Assembly (NCBI GenBank): GCA_027924645.1
Contig: BSBN01001225.1
Coordinates: 12,108,001 to 12,172,000, forward strand
DNA from: Cunninghamia lanceolata
Lineage: Eukaryota > Streptophyta > Pinopsida > Cupressales > Cupressaceae
Length of the DNA: 64,000 bases
Direction of reading: 5' to 3'
Numbering within the stretch: position 1 is the first letter of the stretch; the number at the start of each line of letters is the position of its first letter. A program made the position numbers and the translations under genes. A model generated the notes under the pieces. That model had not been told where the DNA came from and did not search any database. It was given only the letters and a program-made list of their open reading frames with translations. Shown here in pieces: positions 23,594 through 36,482 of this stretch.

Positions 23594-24590
23594 AATAATC
23601 TATCGATTTTGATGAATATTAATGTATGATTTTCCTATTTATAAACAAGATTTATTGTTGTATGTTTGTCACAGAGGATTCTGAGATAAGGCTAATCTTT
23701 TTTTATTATGATTATTGAAAATATATCTTTAATTGTAGTCATTAATGTTATTCTTACTATTATCAGCTAGCTATGGATGGTATACAGCCGCCATGGGCTA
23801 TTCCAATTAGACTAAGTTCTTCTATCTAATAAATATATTGTCTAAATAATGAGTCGTATTATATATGGGCGCCCATCTGAATTAAAATCATGGTATGCAA
23901 AATATATAAATACATATATATTTACTCTGTATCAAATTCAAGTATTCCTTTATCTTTGTAATGCTAAATTGACTTGAATTTTAGAGTAATGTCTTTCATA
24001 ATGAATCGAGATATGTTTCCTTTATAAAAGCATCTAGAAATTAAGTGTTGATCATATCTCCTTCATAGGCAAAATGTCATGCCCACATTTCCCATGCAGT
24101 CACAACATGCAAACACGCGTGTCATGTCCACATGCGACATGTGGTCATGATACAAACTGTCAAAAAATTTTCCCTTACTACTCTGTATTTCCCCCTCACA
24201 CGCGTATGCATATTTGATTGAGTACTTTTAAGGTGTAACGATAATGTTGTTTACGGAAAATTTCACACACGTGTGCCTTCACTATGCTGGACCTACTAGT
24301 TGCTTGATGATGATCACTACGTTTTTACATTGGTTTCAAAATTCAACGTTTAAATTACTGGATAATTTGTTGGCCCTATTTGGTTTTCTCAGTTTATTCA
24401 TTACTGCCTTGCAATATTTATTTCCTCCTCTTTCAAGTTGTTTTGATTAATTTCATGTTCAATTGTTTACTCATTTATTTATTTTCTTAAATTAATTTAT
24501 TAAGATAATTTGTGCCCAATACCCTAATAATTCATTAGGCATTTAATAACTTTGAATTTTTCCATAAATATATCTTTATATTTTTCTTTT
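23286..24590. other. AT-rich spacer
   Basis: No gene, LTR pair or RNA gene seen. It contains an (AT)n run at 23552-23592. Short open stretches such as one near 24244-24450 have no recognisable domain. Confidence 0.5.
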
Positions 24591-24621
24591 GAAAGTGGAA
24601 TCCACAACTAATTACATCTAA

Positions 24622-24661
<40 letters not shown>

Positions 24662-24712
24662 TTTAATCTTTCTTTTGTAAGTGGATTCCACAACTAAGAC
24701 AACTATTACATT

Positions 24713-24753
<41 letters not shown>

Positions 24754-24875
24754 TTTAACTTCCTCTTTTGTAAGTGGATTCCACAAGTAATACAACTATT
24801 ATATTTAAATAAATATATATATGTATATATAAACTTATATATATATACCTACATACATAAATATATATATTTACT
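24585..24875. repeat. Three imperfect repeats with (AT)n runs
   Basis: A unit of about 80-90 bases occurs three times (near 24590, 24670, 24758): TCTTTTGTAAGTGGATTCC, then ACAACTA, an A/T part and an (AT)n run (24624-24657, 24715-24748, about 24805-24870). The word GTGGATTCCAC is near-palindromic. Confidence 0.75.
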
Positions 24876-24959
24876 TAAATAATATTTAACATTAAACTCC
24901 ACTCAAGCACCAAGTGCTTGTTATAAACCATGTTATAGCCATGAAGGGAGTTAACCCTA

Positions 24960-25336
24960 ATTTTTATTGTGTTGCAGGGTCATGGAGGGCGGCGGTGGCG
25001 AAGGAGGTTGCAGGGGAGGCCGAAGGAGGTGGGCGGTGTGGAGTGGCGGAATGGAGTTGGGCAGCGTGGAGGTCACAGTGAGCAGCGGAGGGGAGCGGAC
25101 GCTGGTTGCGAAAGAGGGAGCCGGCAGCAGGAATGGCCAAGGTGCAAGCCGCGAGGGAGGAGACCGCAGGAGGTGACAGAGCGGGGTTCCATGGCGGGGG
25201 TGTGAGGTTAAGTCACGGTGGGGGTGTGGGGAGGGGTGGAGCCCCACCCACAACCCTCCGCCCCTCCCTACACCCTTCTTGCTTTAAGGTTTTCGGTGGG
25301 GGTTTAACCCCCACCATGTATTATGTAAATTTTTGA
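24960..25336 (+). other. GC-rich island with open frames, unassigned
   Basis: About 370 bases clearly richer in G+C than the AT-rich DNA on both sides, G-rich in the first half and C-rich after 25240. Short overlapping frames encode Gly/Arg-rich peptides, which GC-rich DNA gives by chance. The sequence just before it, TTTTATTGTGTTGCAG, looks like a 3' splice site. An inverted repeat with 10-bp arms lies at 25295-25315. It could be a degenerate exon, a retroelement leader or another repeat; I cannot decide. Confidence 0.35.
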
Positions 25337-25464
25337 CTGTGTAAGTAATAAAACAGTGAATTCTCTATTCCTCATCTCATTTGCTAATTCGTAAGTTTTG
25401 ATTAAAACTAATTATATATATATATACGAGTGTAGCAAATTTTTACAATTTCATTTACGGATAA

Positions 25465-25503
<39 letters not shown>

Positions 25504-26280
25504 TGTGTGTAGCAAAATTTCAAAATTTTCCAACAAATAAATATATATATATATACACACATATATATATATATATATTTATATAATTAAATCATAACGA
25601 ATTTTCATATTTCCTACAACATTTTAGTTTACAAATTAACAAATTCATTTCACATTTTCTCCAACATTTTAATTTACAATTTAACAAATTCTTGAGTGAA
25701 ACAGAAAGTAAATAACCCTTTAAATATGTATTTTCAACTAAATTTTAATCTATCAAGTATACATTCATTTTCAAATAAAATTAAAGATTAAGAGTAAATA
25801 CAGGGAACTAATAAATCTTCCACTTCGATAACCAAATAAACAGACATGTAAATCAGTTTAGATTAATTTCTATTGTATACTTAAATCAAGTTTTAATTTG
25901 TTTTCAAAAGGTAATTTTACATCTTCTAAAATCCAGTAAATGTAACTTTTTCACTAAATAAAACCAGAAAAAAACTTAACAACTTGTCTAGATCAAAAAC
26001 TTAATTTCACAACTTACAATTTGATAAACAAGAATAAACAACTGTAAGATTTCACAACTCACAGTCACTCTAAGGAAAGAATTGCTATCTTCTCCCAATA
26101 CAATATTTACAATTTCAGAGGGAGAAATCTCTCCTCTTTAAAAGGAACTTATCCAGGAAGAAACTTAAAGAACCAAACTCTCCCTGCCAGTAAGGATGAG
26201 ATACATTTTCCCCAAACAATAAAACTTTCCCAATTCTCTCAATAAGCTCCAAGAGAAACTTGCATGACAACAAGGAAAAA
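25337..26280. other. AT-rich spacer with (AT)n arrays
   Basis: (AT)n-like arrays at about 25413-25430, 25470-25505 and 25540-25585, then very A/T-rich DNA. Nothing coding seen. Confidence 0.5.
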
Positions 26281-29130
26281 ATACACCAACCAACTAGCTC
26301 TCCTCCCTACCATAGACCCGCAAGAGGGTCACCCCCGAGCTAGGGAGATCATCCACACACCCAGGGTAGAATAGACCAAAAACACCTCACAACAATAGAA
26401 ACAAACAACACACAACACCCATGGTTTTACTCACAACACATAAACTCAACTGTGGTGAGTTTAAAGAGGGTAGGGAAGTAGACTCACTCAACTCAAGGGT
26501 TTCATTCTTCTCATCATTTTATCACAACTTCTCTCATGGCCTCAAGCCAACAAACTTAACTTTTCTCATGGCCTCAAGCCATCCAAATAATCAAAAAATC
26601 CCAGGGATATCCCAAATAGGCTCTCAAGCCTTATAGCCATTCTTCTCAAAATCACAAACATGCCCTCAAGGCTTCCATATACTAAGAACAAGAATACACC
26701 CGAGGAGGTTCACACCTTCCCTTCCCCACACATGATGGGCATTGTCTCCCAAGTGGAAGAAGCTCTTTCAAACACCCATCACAAACCCAAAATAACAGAA
26801 ATACCACATAGACAACCTTTGCAAAATAACATGCATCAAACAAGTAACCAAACATACAAGGGTGAGTAAACTTGCTCACTAACCTTTACAAGCCCTATTA
26901 TGGATGTAGTTGAAGAAGAGCTCCACCCTTAGTCTCCTCCTCCAAGTTCTCCTTTCCACAATAATCCAATCCCCTTACCCTTTCCCTCCTCTCTTCTTTA
27001 AAACTAATTCCCCCCATTTTTCCTTATTCCCAAGTGGCATTAAAAATTAACCCCACTCCTTATCCACTATCCCTAGTGGGCTTAAAATAATTAACCCCCA
27101 CTCATGAGGTCCCCCACTATAGTCCTTTTCCAATACATGGAGGAATAAAATAAAATAAGTGAAATAGAAATAAGGAGGAAGTGGATGACACACCACCCTT
27201 TTTATGGGGAACTCCCACCAAAAGAGAGGCACAAAGAGATAAAGCATTCCATTCTTGGTGGATCATGGAGTCATTCCATGACTTGGAAGTGGGCCTGAGT
27301 GTGGATTCCACTCATCCTATTATCCCCATGCTTCCAAATTCGTCACTTAACTTCACTGTGAAGTTAAAGTGACCATATGGAGGTTATCCCAAGGTTATCC
27401 TAGTCAAAAGGGTCCCTAGACCCATGGGGTATAACCCAGGGTTGATTTTTACCTAGTTAGGACTCCCAGAGTCAAGTAAAAACATAAGAAGAGGGTCTAA
27501 AAGAAATAAACTTAAACAAGACTCATAACAACATTTCTTACAACACATATCACAATACAAGTAAATCAGAGGGTAGACCTAATTCCCTTGACCCCATGCG
27601 ACATTACAACATTACAACATTACAACATTTCACCATACATGGAGTTGATCTTAGTTCCTCGTGGAACTAGATCGGCTCACAAGGGATACAACATAGGGTG
27701 TGGAATGATTTCTTGTATTTGTGGTTTCGTTAGCAATACCTGCACACTCAATCTCAAAGTTAATAACACATAAAGATATCATAGCCGAAACAATTTAAAT
27801 ACAAACATACCTAAATATTCTACCATATAATCATACTGAAATCACATTAAAGTTCCCTTTCTAATATTATCCACTCATTATTCTCTTAAAAGCAAACATC
27901 TATCTATCATTGCACAATTTGTTTTCTTAAAAATCAATTAGGTTTAATAATCAAGATTCCAGGATCAACAGTCCCCCAATCATAAAAGTAATAGCAATAG
28001 TACTGTAAATAGTCTCATGAACAGAAGTGAAAAAGGTAGGCCTCACACAAAACATTGGTTTATGGAGTAAAACATATCTTTATTTGTATAGTTCGCATAT
28101 ATATTCTTATTGTTATATATATATAAAGATCCTTACGTTTGCATCTTGGTTCGATGTAAGTAAAACACTGGGTACTTTAGATAATATATACATAATTGTA
28201 TTGCATTGTGTTGTAAAAGAATGCGTTTCATTTTCTACAAGCCATCAAGTCACTGAGGTTTTCTAATAATAGTTTATGTAAACCCATTCTTAGCATGAAT
28301 ATTAACAATCATGTCTTTCTTAGGTCATGCTATACATACCTTGTATTTGATCTTCAATATTTTCATTATGTCTGTATACTTATGTTATCGGTGGATTTAT
28401 AATTATGTTTACATTTAATCAATTCATAATGGCTTCATCAATAATTTTATATCCTTAAGTGGAAAACTGAAACTTGCTTGATACTTGTTTAATGTTGTTA
28501 AAGGTGTAATAAACCATTGTCTGCAAATCTGACAATTGCATATAATATTATTGTTCTTCTATCTATAATTCTATTGCATTAGTTAAGTAATAGGCTGGAG
28601 TTATATTATACATTTGATTATGATTGGAATAATAAAATCTAATTTTACAACTAATGTGATATTCATGTGTTCACATTATTTTATCAACACAATTGTGGTG
28701 GCATTGGTTATTGCATACATTCTTAACTCTTGATTATTAGTTATTCATTATTAATTTAAGTTTAAATTTTTCTTTAGAAGGTAATTGAAATATTTAATTT
28801 ATTTAACAAATCTTTTGTTCAGATTTTAGTGGGCAAAACATCATCATCTTTGATTTATCCAAAGTAACTAGGAAATTTTAAATATAGAGTAAGTGATCTT
28901 TATTGATTATTACATATCTTTTAATTATTTCTTAATTAAATTACTTCATTTCCAATTTTTTGGTAAGTTTTCTAGGGAGGCATTACAAATACAAAGCCTT
29001 TGTATTGCATTGAAATGCTATCATACATTCACCTAACTTTGTTACATTCATGCCAACAAATGTGGCAAGAGGAAATAATGAAACTACAATTTCAACATTC
29101 CCCTAAATCATTACAATCAACCATGGAGAC
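26281..29130. other. Unassigned intergenic or old repeat DNA
   Basis: No protein domain recognised in six frames. CTCATGGCCTCAAGCCA is repeated at about 26535 and 26567. ACATTACAAC is repeated in tandem at 27600-27630. The pyrimidine-rich stretch 26930-27110 and the region 27360-27480 have the look of an old LTR on the minus strand, but no partner copy is present. The rest is AT-rich DNA. Confidence 0.4.
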
Positions 29131-29292
29131 TGTTATGTCAGAAAAATGCACCCTTGGGGACTTTTTCCTATTAAGGTTTAGCTCCTAGGTCTTTAGATTG
29201 CATTTAGAGCATCTTGCATGATAATTCAAATGTCGGGTTTGTGACCGTTATTTGGTTTCCAGGTTGACATCATAAGTTTCAAATACGAATTC

Positions 29293-29323
29293 TTGGCGGG
29301 AATCTTAGTAGTTGCATATATAA
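29293..29323 (+). promoter_or_regulatory. Element D promoter: E2F-type site plus TATA box
   Basis: TTGGCGGGAA (29293-29302) lies 13 bases before ATATATAAG. Both are kept in the 3' copy (50852-50861 and following). This suggests S-phase-linked transcription; inferred from words only. Confidence 0.5.
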
Positions 29324-29765
29324 GCATGTTTAGGTTATCATTTGTAAACTAGAGAAGATCATTAGATGATTTTGGGCATACTTGTGATTATCATTGTGTT
29401 GTAGAACATAGCATTGTTATTGTGTTTGTTTTTTAGGTTGGATTTACATCTTCTCCTCATGGCATTGAAGAGCTTCATCCTTCCATGAGAGCTTCATCAT
29501 CAAGGTGACATCTATTATGTTTTATCATCATTATCATTTGGATTTTTGCCTCTATCCCACAAGGATACGCACTTTCTCTGATAATGGTGTTCAGAAGACT
29601 TGAATGTCTCTCTGAGGCTTGACTGAGGCAAGCCTCTAAACACCACAACCCCCTCCCACACTCCTTGTGATTGCAGGTTACAGGTTGCGAAAGTGGAAGA
29701 AGTGGAGTTGCAGGGAGTAGGAGGACATTGCGAAGATTCCAGATCCCAAAGGAGGAGCTTGATTA

Positions 29766-30015
29766 GACTAGGGTGCCATCACCATTGTCCTCCACATCTA
29801 AAGCTATAGAAACATACAAGACACTGATCATCAAGGTTTGCAGAGCTTCCGACATCCAGAAGAATCTTCCTCAGTGGACTAGGGTGCCATCAACCTTGTC
29901 CTCCACTGTTAGATCACCAGAAACTGAAGATACATCAGAAATCAATGCCGAAAGGAGATCAAGAATCCACCAAAAAACATGTGGACTAGGGCACCATCAC
30001 CATTGTCCCCGACAT
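29766..30015 (+). repeat. Three tandem repeats in element D 5' LTR
   Basis: GACTAGGGTGCCATCA followed by a TTGTCCTCCAC-like part starts at 29766, 29877 and 29984, spacing 111 and 107. The parts between are also similar (CAGAAACTGAAGATACATCA-type). Confidence 0.75.
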
Positions 30016-30330
30016 TTTTTATTTTCTGGACTGCAAAAAATAGTGAGTTAAGGTTCTCTGCCCTTTGTCTAATTCCAACAGCATTTGTCATAATTCATAG
30101 ATTTACTTATTATTTTGCTTAAATTAGGGTTTCAAGAGCATAAAAGTATTAATTAGAAACATTGTGTGATAACTTCTAAATTTCCCAGTAGAAAACCAAG
30201 TGGCAACCCAATCTAATGGATGACTCTCCTCTTGATAGGAGAAGCACTTGATTGAAAAGCCCTTGGAATGTTTAGTGGAAAGGAGGATTCAAACTAAAAC
30301 ATCCATCACCTCTCTTTTTAATACAAAACA

Positions 30331-30957
30331 TTTTGGTGAACCTATGTTTTGAATTTTTTGGCACCTTACTGAGTGTTGTTTGATAGATTTGTATTCATTC
30401 ATTCTATTGCATTCAAAAATTTACAAAAAAATGAAACATTTGAAAAATTCAAAAAAATTGGCATATTGGACTTGCATTCTTGTAAAATTTGAATTAATTG
30501 GCATTTAATTTAAATTGATTTTTGTTATTTGCATTAAATATGATACAAAAATACATAAATTCATCAATTACAATTCATTTGCATTGCATTTGCATGCTTG
30601 ATTTGTTAGAAATTGCTTGAAATTTTGCATTTTTCATGAAAACCTAGTTTTGCATGAGCTAGGTGTTATGTGGTTACACAACATGCCCCATTTTGACTTG
30701 GCAAAATAGGGACCCAACTTTTTGTTTGGCTTATTCTATGCTTTCTGGCGGTTTGGTGAAAGTAAGTCATGCAGATCATCATGTAAGAAAGGCTGGGTAG
30801 ATCATCATCATGAGGTCAATTTGTCAAAGTTCATATTTCATTCCAATAACCTCATATTCAGATAGAACGTCAAATTTCATGCAGGTTTGCCTTTTACATC
30901 ACCCTGATATTCATTAGGATGTGAAAGTTATGAATGGTCAAAGTTTGAGTCAAACCT
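30331..30957 (+). other. Element D leader, first part
   Basis: Starts with a possible primer-binding site TGGTGAACCTATG at 30334-30346, then AT-rich DNA with many TTGCATT words. No coding frame. Block E begins at its end. Confidence 0.4.
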
Positions 30958-31976
30958 GATATTTCCAGGGGGAGGATCATATTTCGTAACATCAGTCATA
31001 TTTCAAAAGATCACCCCGATCTAATTTATCACCTGATAAATCATGCGGTCCGAATGTCCAGATGTCAATTTTAGGTGATAGTGACCTTTACCCATCGGCG
31101 ACCTTATGTTTCCCGCGAGGATCATGTTTCTCAATGTAACCCGATATTTTCTCAATATCCTCCTGACGCGAAATATCCCCCTAAGCCATTATCCTGATGA
31201 CATCATTTGAGTCCGATAAACAAAGAAACAAACATGACGATGACATCATCATCACATTTACCTCTCGGCAGGATATTTCATAAACATGATCCTGTTCCCA
31301 TAACATGACGATGACGTCATGATACCTTAGTGATACAATGAATGAATATCTGGATGACGTCACCCTGATATTCTGAGAGAGGTCATGTTTTATCCGGTCA
31401 TAATCTTTGAAACATCACTCAACATATCAAAATATCCTCCTGATGTACTAAACATAGCTAAAGGGTGAGTTGATCACCCGATTTTGTCATGATAGTTTTT
31501 CCTCTCGGGGAGGATGATCACATTGCACTTAGGATGATATTTTTGAATATCACCCTGATATTCATATATCACCCTGATATTCATATATTATCCCGATATT
31601 CAAATATCACCCCACTCCCGTTGCCGCCATTAACATTTAATGTACGCAAACATGGTAGGTAGTTCTCACCGACCATTAAACCCGATCGAACAGCTGGCGA
31701 AATCCTGACGTTCCGTGTAGAAAATTAACGAACAAAATCCAATATGTCAGGGTTTGCCCTAATTTCACCCTAAGTGCATGGTTAAAAGGTGAATTCACTG
31801 TCATTTCAGTTCTTACCTTGCGATAAAATTATTTTTACAGAGCACCAGCTTCCATATCCTCATACAGGTGATAGTCAGACGAACAGAGCTTATAAACGGG
31901 AGGAAGTGCGTGATCATCAGTAGAATTAAGGGCATTTTTAGAAGTCCACTGGTATAAAGGAAATTTGCATATCCAG
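30958..31976 (+). promoter_or_regulatory. Block E upstream region, LTR-like U3 with GATATT and TGACGTCA motifs
   Basis: Its beginning (TGATATTTCCAGGGGGAGG, then ACATCAGTCAT, AGATCACCCCG) lines up with the start of element A's 3' LTR, so it is probably the 5' LTR of a related element. It holds TGACGTCA at 31312-31319 and 31355-31362 plus half-matching relatives, and a 19-bp tandem repeat ATCACCCTGATATTCATAT at 31549-31613. TTAAAAGG near 31785 and GTATAAAGG near 31952 are TATA-like. No second copy follows the reading frame, so the LTR status is not proven. Confidence 0.5.
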
Positions 31977-32168
31977 GTAAGTAAATGAAACCCTCATCAT
32001 GTTGTTTCTGTAATGGTCAGGTATGGCGTTGTTAATATGAAGTCCTGGTTTATACCCCCCATGATAAGTTGATGTTGAATAATACAGTAGACATGATGGT
32101 TAGTAGAGATAATTGTTATCTGCATGCATGTGAGTATCCATTGTAAGACAAGATTTTGTTAATTGCAG
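31977..32168 (+). other. Predicted 5'-UTR intron before block E reading frame
   Basis: Donor CCAG|GTAAGTAAAT at 31976/31977 and acceptor TTGTTAATTGCAG|GC at 32168/32169 are both strong plant splice consensus words, 192 bases apart, and the start ATG follows six bases after the acceptor. Inferred from sequence only. Confidence 0.55.
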
Positions 32169-32174
32169 GCATCC

Positions 32175-35100
32175 ATGGCTGATAAGAGGTTGGCTAAGTG
32201 TGAGGCTGAATTCAGTAAGCCCATGTTTTCATCTCAGAGAGGCATCCTGTTCAAATATGGCACAATTATAGATACCCATCAGGGGAATACTAGTTTGGAA
32301 GCCTGGTCAGCTAGGCTGAATGATGAGAAGAATAGAAGTCCTGTGCTGGATGCCGTATTTGTGTCCAGAATGTGGAATGCCGCCGGTTTCCCATACTCCA
32401 TGGAGTCTCTGGAGTTGGTTATCAAGTGTGTCCGGAACTACAACCCAGAGACCCGGTAGGTGATGAAGCATGGAAGGATATATGCAGACCTATCCATCAA
32501 GGGTCTCTCCCAGGCATTTGGATTGCCATTGGGCAGGAAGGTCAACAGTGTGGACCTAAAGAAATCAGAGAAAGAGTATGAAAATAACAAGAAACAAGCC
32601 AGGAAAAACATGTACCAATGGAGGGCTGAGAACAGCACATATCCTGTAGCTGCCAAACTTCCTGTACACTTATTCAAATATGATTTTAGTGATGAGTACC
32701 AATACATGATTGCACTATTGAGTAGAGTCACAGGCCAGCCTGATGCTGGTAGTTTTAAAGATTGGATGTATGGTGTGATTATGATGTGCATATATTCAGA
32801 CATCAAGCCATTGTGGGGTCAACTAATAAGTGATGCTCTGCATGAACAGCTGATGAACCTAGGAGGTTTAAATTGTGCTTTCTATATGATGTCATATATT
32901 GTCTACTCCTATGCTTACAAAGGTACATTTGATGCACTAGTTACGGATGGAAAAGTCACAGGCACAATTAATGTTGTGCATATTTGGGATCATCATCCCC
33001 AGCTGCAAAGAGCCAATTACCTCCAAGATTACAAACTGGTAAATGATGCATTCTCTATGCATCTGGTCAAAACCATGGAGGAGGATAGAACAAAATGATT
33101 GAGCATGGAGGCTCAAGAGATAATCTACAGGCATGGAGCTTGGTATATACAATTTACCACTTTTTCCTACATAAGGATTGAGGGTTTTGAAGGAAATCCC
33201 CTCATGCTGCCAAGGTATCCCACTGATGCAGTGATACTGATGGAATTTATAAGGCAGAGCTCCACAATGTTGAAAACATATAAGGATGCCCATAAGCTGC
33301 CACCAATTTTGTTTCCAGTCACCATTGGCTAGTACATGTGTCCTAATTCAGAGAACATCAAGAAGATGATGGTCACCTTGAATAAAATGAAGTTGCAGCC
33401 TTTTCCACTGATAAGACCATATGATCCATATGGCAAGATGCAGAAAATAATAGGAAGGCCTATTCACCAGAGGCACCTAGAAGACTTCTGGGTTGACTAT
33501 GAAGATGAAGCAGAAGCAAGAAAAAGAAGATATCAAAGGCTAACACTAAATCAAGTCAGAACCTTTGACTGCATCCCCATCCCTCAACAATTGAAGAAAG
33601 ATGACGACAGGATAATTGCAGACGAGTATGAGGAGAAGAAGATATATAATGATACCATCTCTGCACCTGACCTCACCATACAAGAGGACATATCCTTGGA
33701 CCCCTTCATTGCCAGGACCATACAGCTAACCCAAGCCTGGGTTGATGAACAGATAGAGGCTTTGAAGAAGAAAGGTGTTGCCATTACTGTGGACAACAAA
33801 AAGAAGGGGCAGGATATTCCTGATGGGGAGTATGATGACTTCATAAATGAGAAAAGAAAGTCTAAGGGAGATAGACTCCCTCCACAACAACAATAGAGCA
33901 AAAGACCCCCAAGGGGCAAGAAAATAGATAATGAACCCAAAGGGGTTATTATTGAATGGGCAGTGTTCATAGCTGAAGAGGCAGCAGCATCAGGATCAGG
34001 ATCAGGATCCGCATCACCTCCACGAACAAGAAAACAAAAGTCCAAGAAAGGAAAGACAGCAGAGGCTGGAATTATTGAGACCCAAGAAGAGGGTCAATCC
34101 TCAAGAAAACTAGATGAAAAGGATATCCTCATGGAGGAAGAGCCTGAGGAAGAAGAGGCCCCTTTGTTATTCAAAAGGAAGAGAAGAGCTCCATAGGTGG
34201 TGGTATCTACCCCACCGAAGAGACCAAGAACCTCCATGAGAGGTGAAATAAAGCAACCCCCTACATTGTTACAAGGGGCAGGTAGTGAAGTGCATAGGGA
34301 ACTTCAGCACAATGTTCCACTTCCTACCATCATTAAGTTCAAGTCTAAGCTTGCAGAGGATCAGATAAAAGAGACCTCCCAGGCACATGCAGAAGGTCAT
34401 ATCTCACTAGAGGATACAATAAATTTGTCCGATGATGAAGTTGTGAAGGAAGTGGCTTCACAAAAGATGGAAACCCTTGCTATAGGTACACATATGACCC
34501 CTCACAAGACTCCACCAATTCAAACTATACTGGAGGAGATAAAGCAAGTGGAAACAAAAAAAGAAAAAAGCCCAGAGAGGATAGCCCAAGAAATGGGGCT
34601 AGATACATTAATTGCACAGGTGACAAGTCCTGTAGTGGTAGACTTGACAGAGAAATAGGATGTGAATCCTGAACATCCAGTAGGATCACCTGATAAAGGG
34701 GAACCTGCAGAAGAAGTGGAGATGGCAGAATCAAAGGGCCATACTTCAGAGATAAGTCAACAGGATGTATCAGCAGAGCCTACTATAGTAGAAGTTCAAG
34801 AAAAGAAGGCTGACGAGAAAGAGGTAATAAAAGATCCTGTTGCTACAGTTCAAGAAATAAGTAGTATAGGTGCAGAACAAATTGTGGTTACAGAACCAGC
34901 ACTAGCACTAAAAGAGACTTCCCAAGTATCCACTACTGTGAATGTTCCTCAGCAAGAGGAAAAGTTGAAAGTGGATGAGGTGATAACAGAAAAGGATCAT
35001 GATCATCATGATCAACATATAGATAAATCACAAGATCCTCCACCTCAGGAAGATGCTCCTTCGGAGAAAGAAGTTCCTCAACAGGAGGATGTGCCACAGG

Positions 35101-36482
35101 ATCAACATCAAAGCGAGCATCATGAAGAAGAACTAAGGAAATCACCTTCTCCATCACATCTGCTAACAGAAATAGGAGATAAAGGTGAACATCATGATGA
35201 TGCAGAGAAACATGATCAGGTACCTCTGTGGTTGGAGAAAGAGGTAAATACAGAGGTAGAATTTAAAATTCAAGAATTTGATGTATCTACCTTATTTTCT
35301 GAGAATATAATAAAACCTAAGAGGAAGGCCAGAATGACTTTGGCCATTAAGAGGGATCCAACAACTGGGAGAAGGACTACACAGATTGCAGTACCTACTG
35401 TAGAGAGAGAAAAAGGTAAAATTACCTTAGATGATTTTCAGATCAGCACAATGGACTTAGGATTTGCCAATGAAGACCAAGAGGGTCAAGAAGGCAAAGA
35501 TATTATTGATTCTTTAAATTAGAAGGTGAAAAGAGAGAAGGAGAAAAATAAGCAACACAAAGAGCACATTGCTCAGTTGCATGCCTACATAGGAAGGCTG
35601 ACCAATACTGAAGATACTTCAACTGAACATGCAGTCCCACTGACTACTATTTCTCAAGAGGAGGTGAATAAATTAGATCTCATGAAACATGAGGCATCTG
35701 TACTAAGGAAATGGATGTTATCCACATTGGATAATGCGGAGGAAGTGGTAAAGGCCTCTTTGAAGAGGTGGAATACTCTCAGTGACTCCAGGTCAAGAGT
35801 AGATAAATTACAGATGCAGACACGCAAAAGGTCTTACAGATTGGAAAAGATATTGGACATCCTAGGAGAAATAAGGAGGATAAATCCTCAGTTGCTTATC
35901 AACAAATAGGTATTGAATAGTAATACTACCTTGTTGGTTGATATATGGTATAAGGACATTCAATTTGAATGTGGAGTACTTAGAAGATGCAATAATAAAC
36001 TGAGAGATATCAGCATGAAGTTGCATGATTTAATGTCTGTTGAGGCAGAAATGTTGGAAACACTGGAAGGAAAAGTGGAAGGGAAAGTTGAAAATCAAGA
36101 TGAAGAGTTTGCCATCAAAGCTTTACATGGCAACTTCCAATCAGTAGCTGATGATCCACTTGTTTACTTGACGGAAGAAGTCATAGATAAAATAATGAGA
36201 ATCAAAGTCAAGATGGAAAATTACAATGAGACGCTGTAAAATAGGAAAGACAAACTAGATAGCAGTAGACACAAATACGAGGCACACAAGCACACCATCA
36301 TCAAAGCAAAGACTCAGGATGGCAGAGAAATAGATAGAATTGTGCAGTTATATGAGCAGATCCAGAGCAGCATGCAACCTCATATGCGAAGTCATCATCA
36401 TCAGGATGATGAAAGTTTGGGAAGTGATGCACATGATGATGATGCACATGAATCAGATAAGGTAGATGATGATGCAGCATAA
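32175..36482 (+). pseudogene. Block E large protein, unknown function, nine in-frame stops
   Basis: One frame runs from ATG 32175 (context TCCATGG) to TAA 36480-36482, about 1435 codons, with internal stops TAG at 32457, 33330, 33894, 34194, 34656, 35520 and 35907, TGA at 33096 and TAA at 36237, but no frameshift. Residues 1 to about 570 look globular, with a stretch like IKGLSQAFGLP that resembles plant mobile or transposon-protein domains. Next come a Ser-Gly run, a basic FKRKRRAP, a long acidic His/Gln/Glu-rich middle, another basic cluster (KPKRKARM), and a coiled-coil-rich C-terminus ending in an Asp/His-rich tail. There is no Gag knuckle, protease or polymerase. Reading-frame conservation shows it was coding recently. 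Function unknown; it may be an accessory gene of an LTR element or a captured host gene. Confidence 0.6.

Larger units (their letters stand above)
29131..30330 (+). repeat. Element D 5' LTR
   Basis: The start is set by the match to 50554. The end is set by ATACAAAACA followed by a TGG-starting site at 30334; it is inferred because the 3' copy is truncated. It contains an E2F-type site 29293-29302, a TATATAA box at 29317-29323 and three tandem repeats of about 108 bp (29766-30015). Confidence 0.65.

Noticed and set aside
24967..25205. Gly/Arg-rich proteins in overlapping plus-strand frames
   Set aside because: Two frames are open at once, as GC-rich DNA gives by chance; no domain seen.
25398..25586. 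Open frame with a Tyr-Ile repeat
   Set aside because: It is just a translated (AT)n array.
23552..25600. (AT)n arrays as CRISPR-like or centromeric repeats
   Set aside because: Simple microsatellites without spacers or long units.
33584..34045. Minus-strand open stretch with Ser/Phe-rich product opposite block E
   Set aside because: A shadow of the Lys/Asp-rich plus-strand frame.
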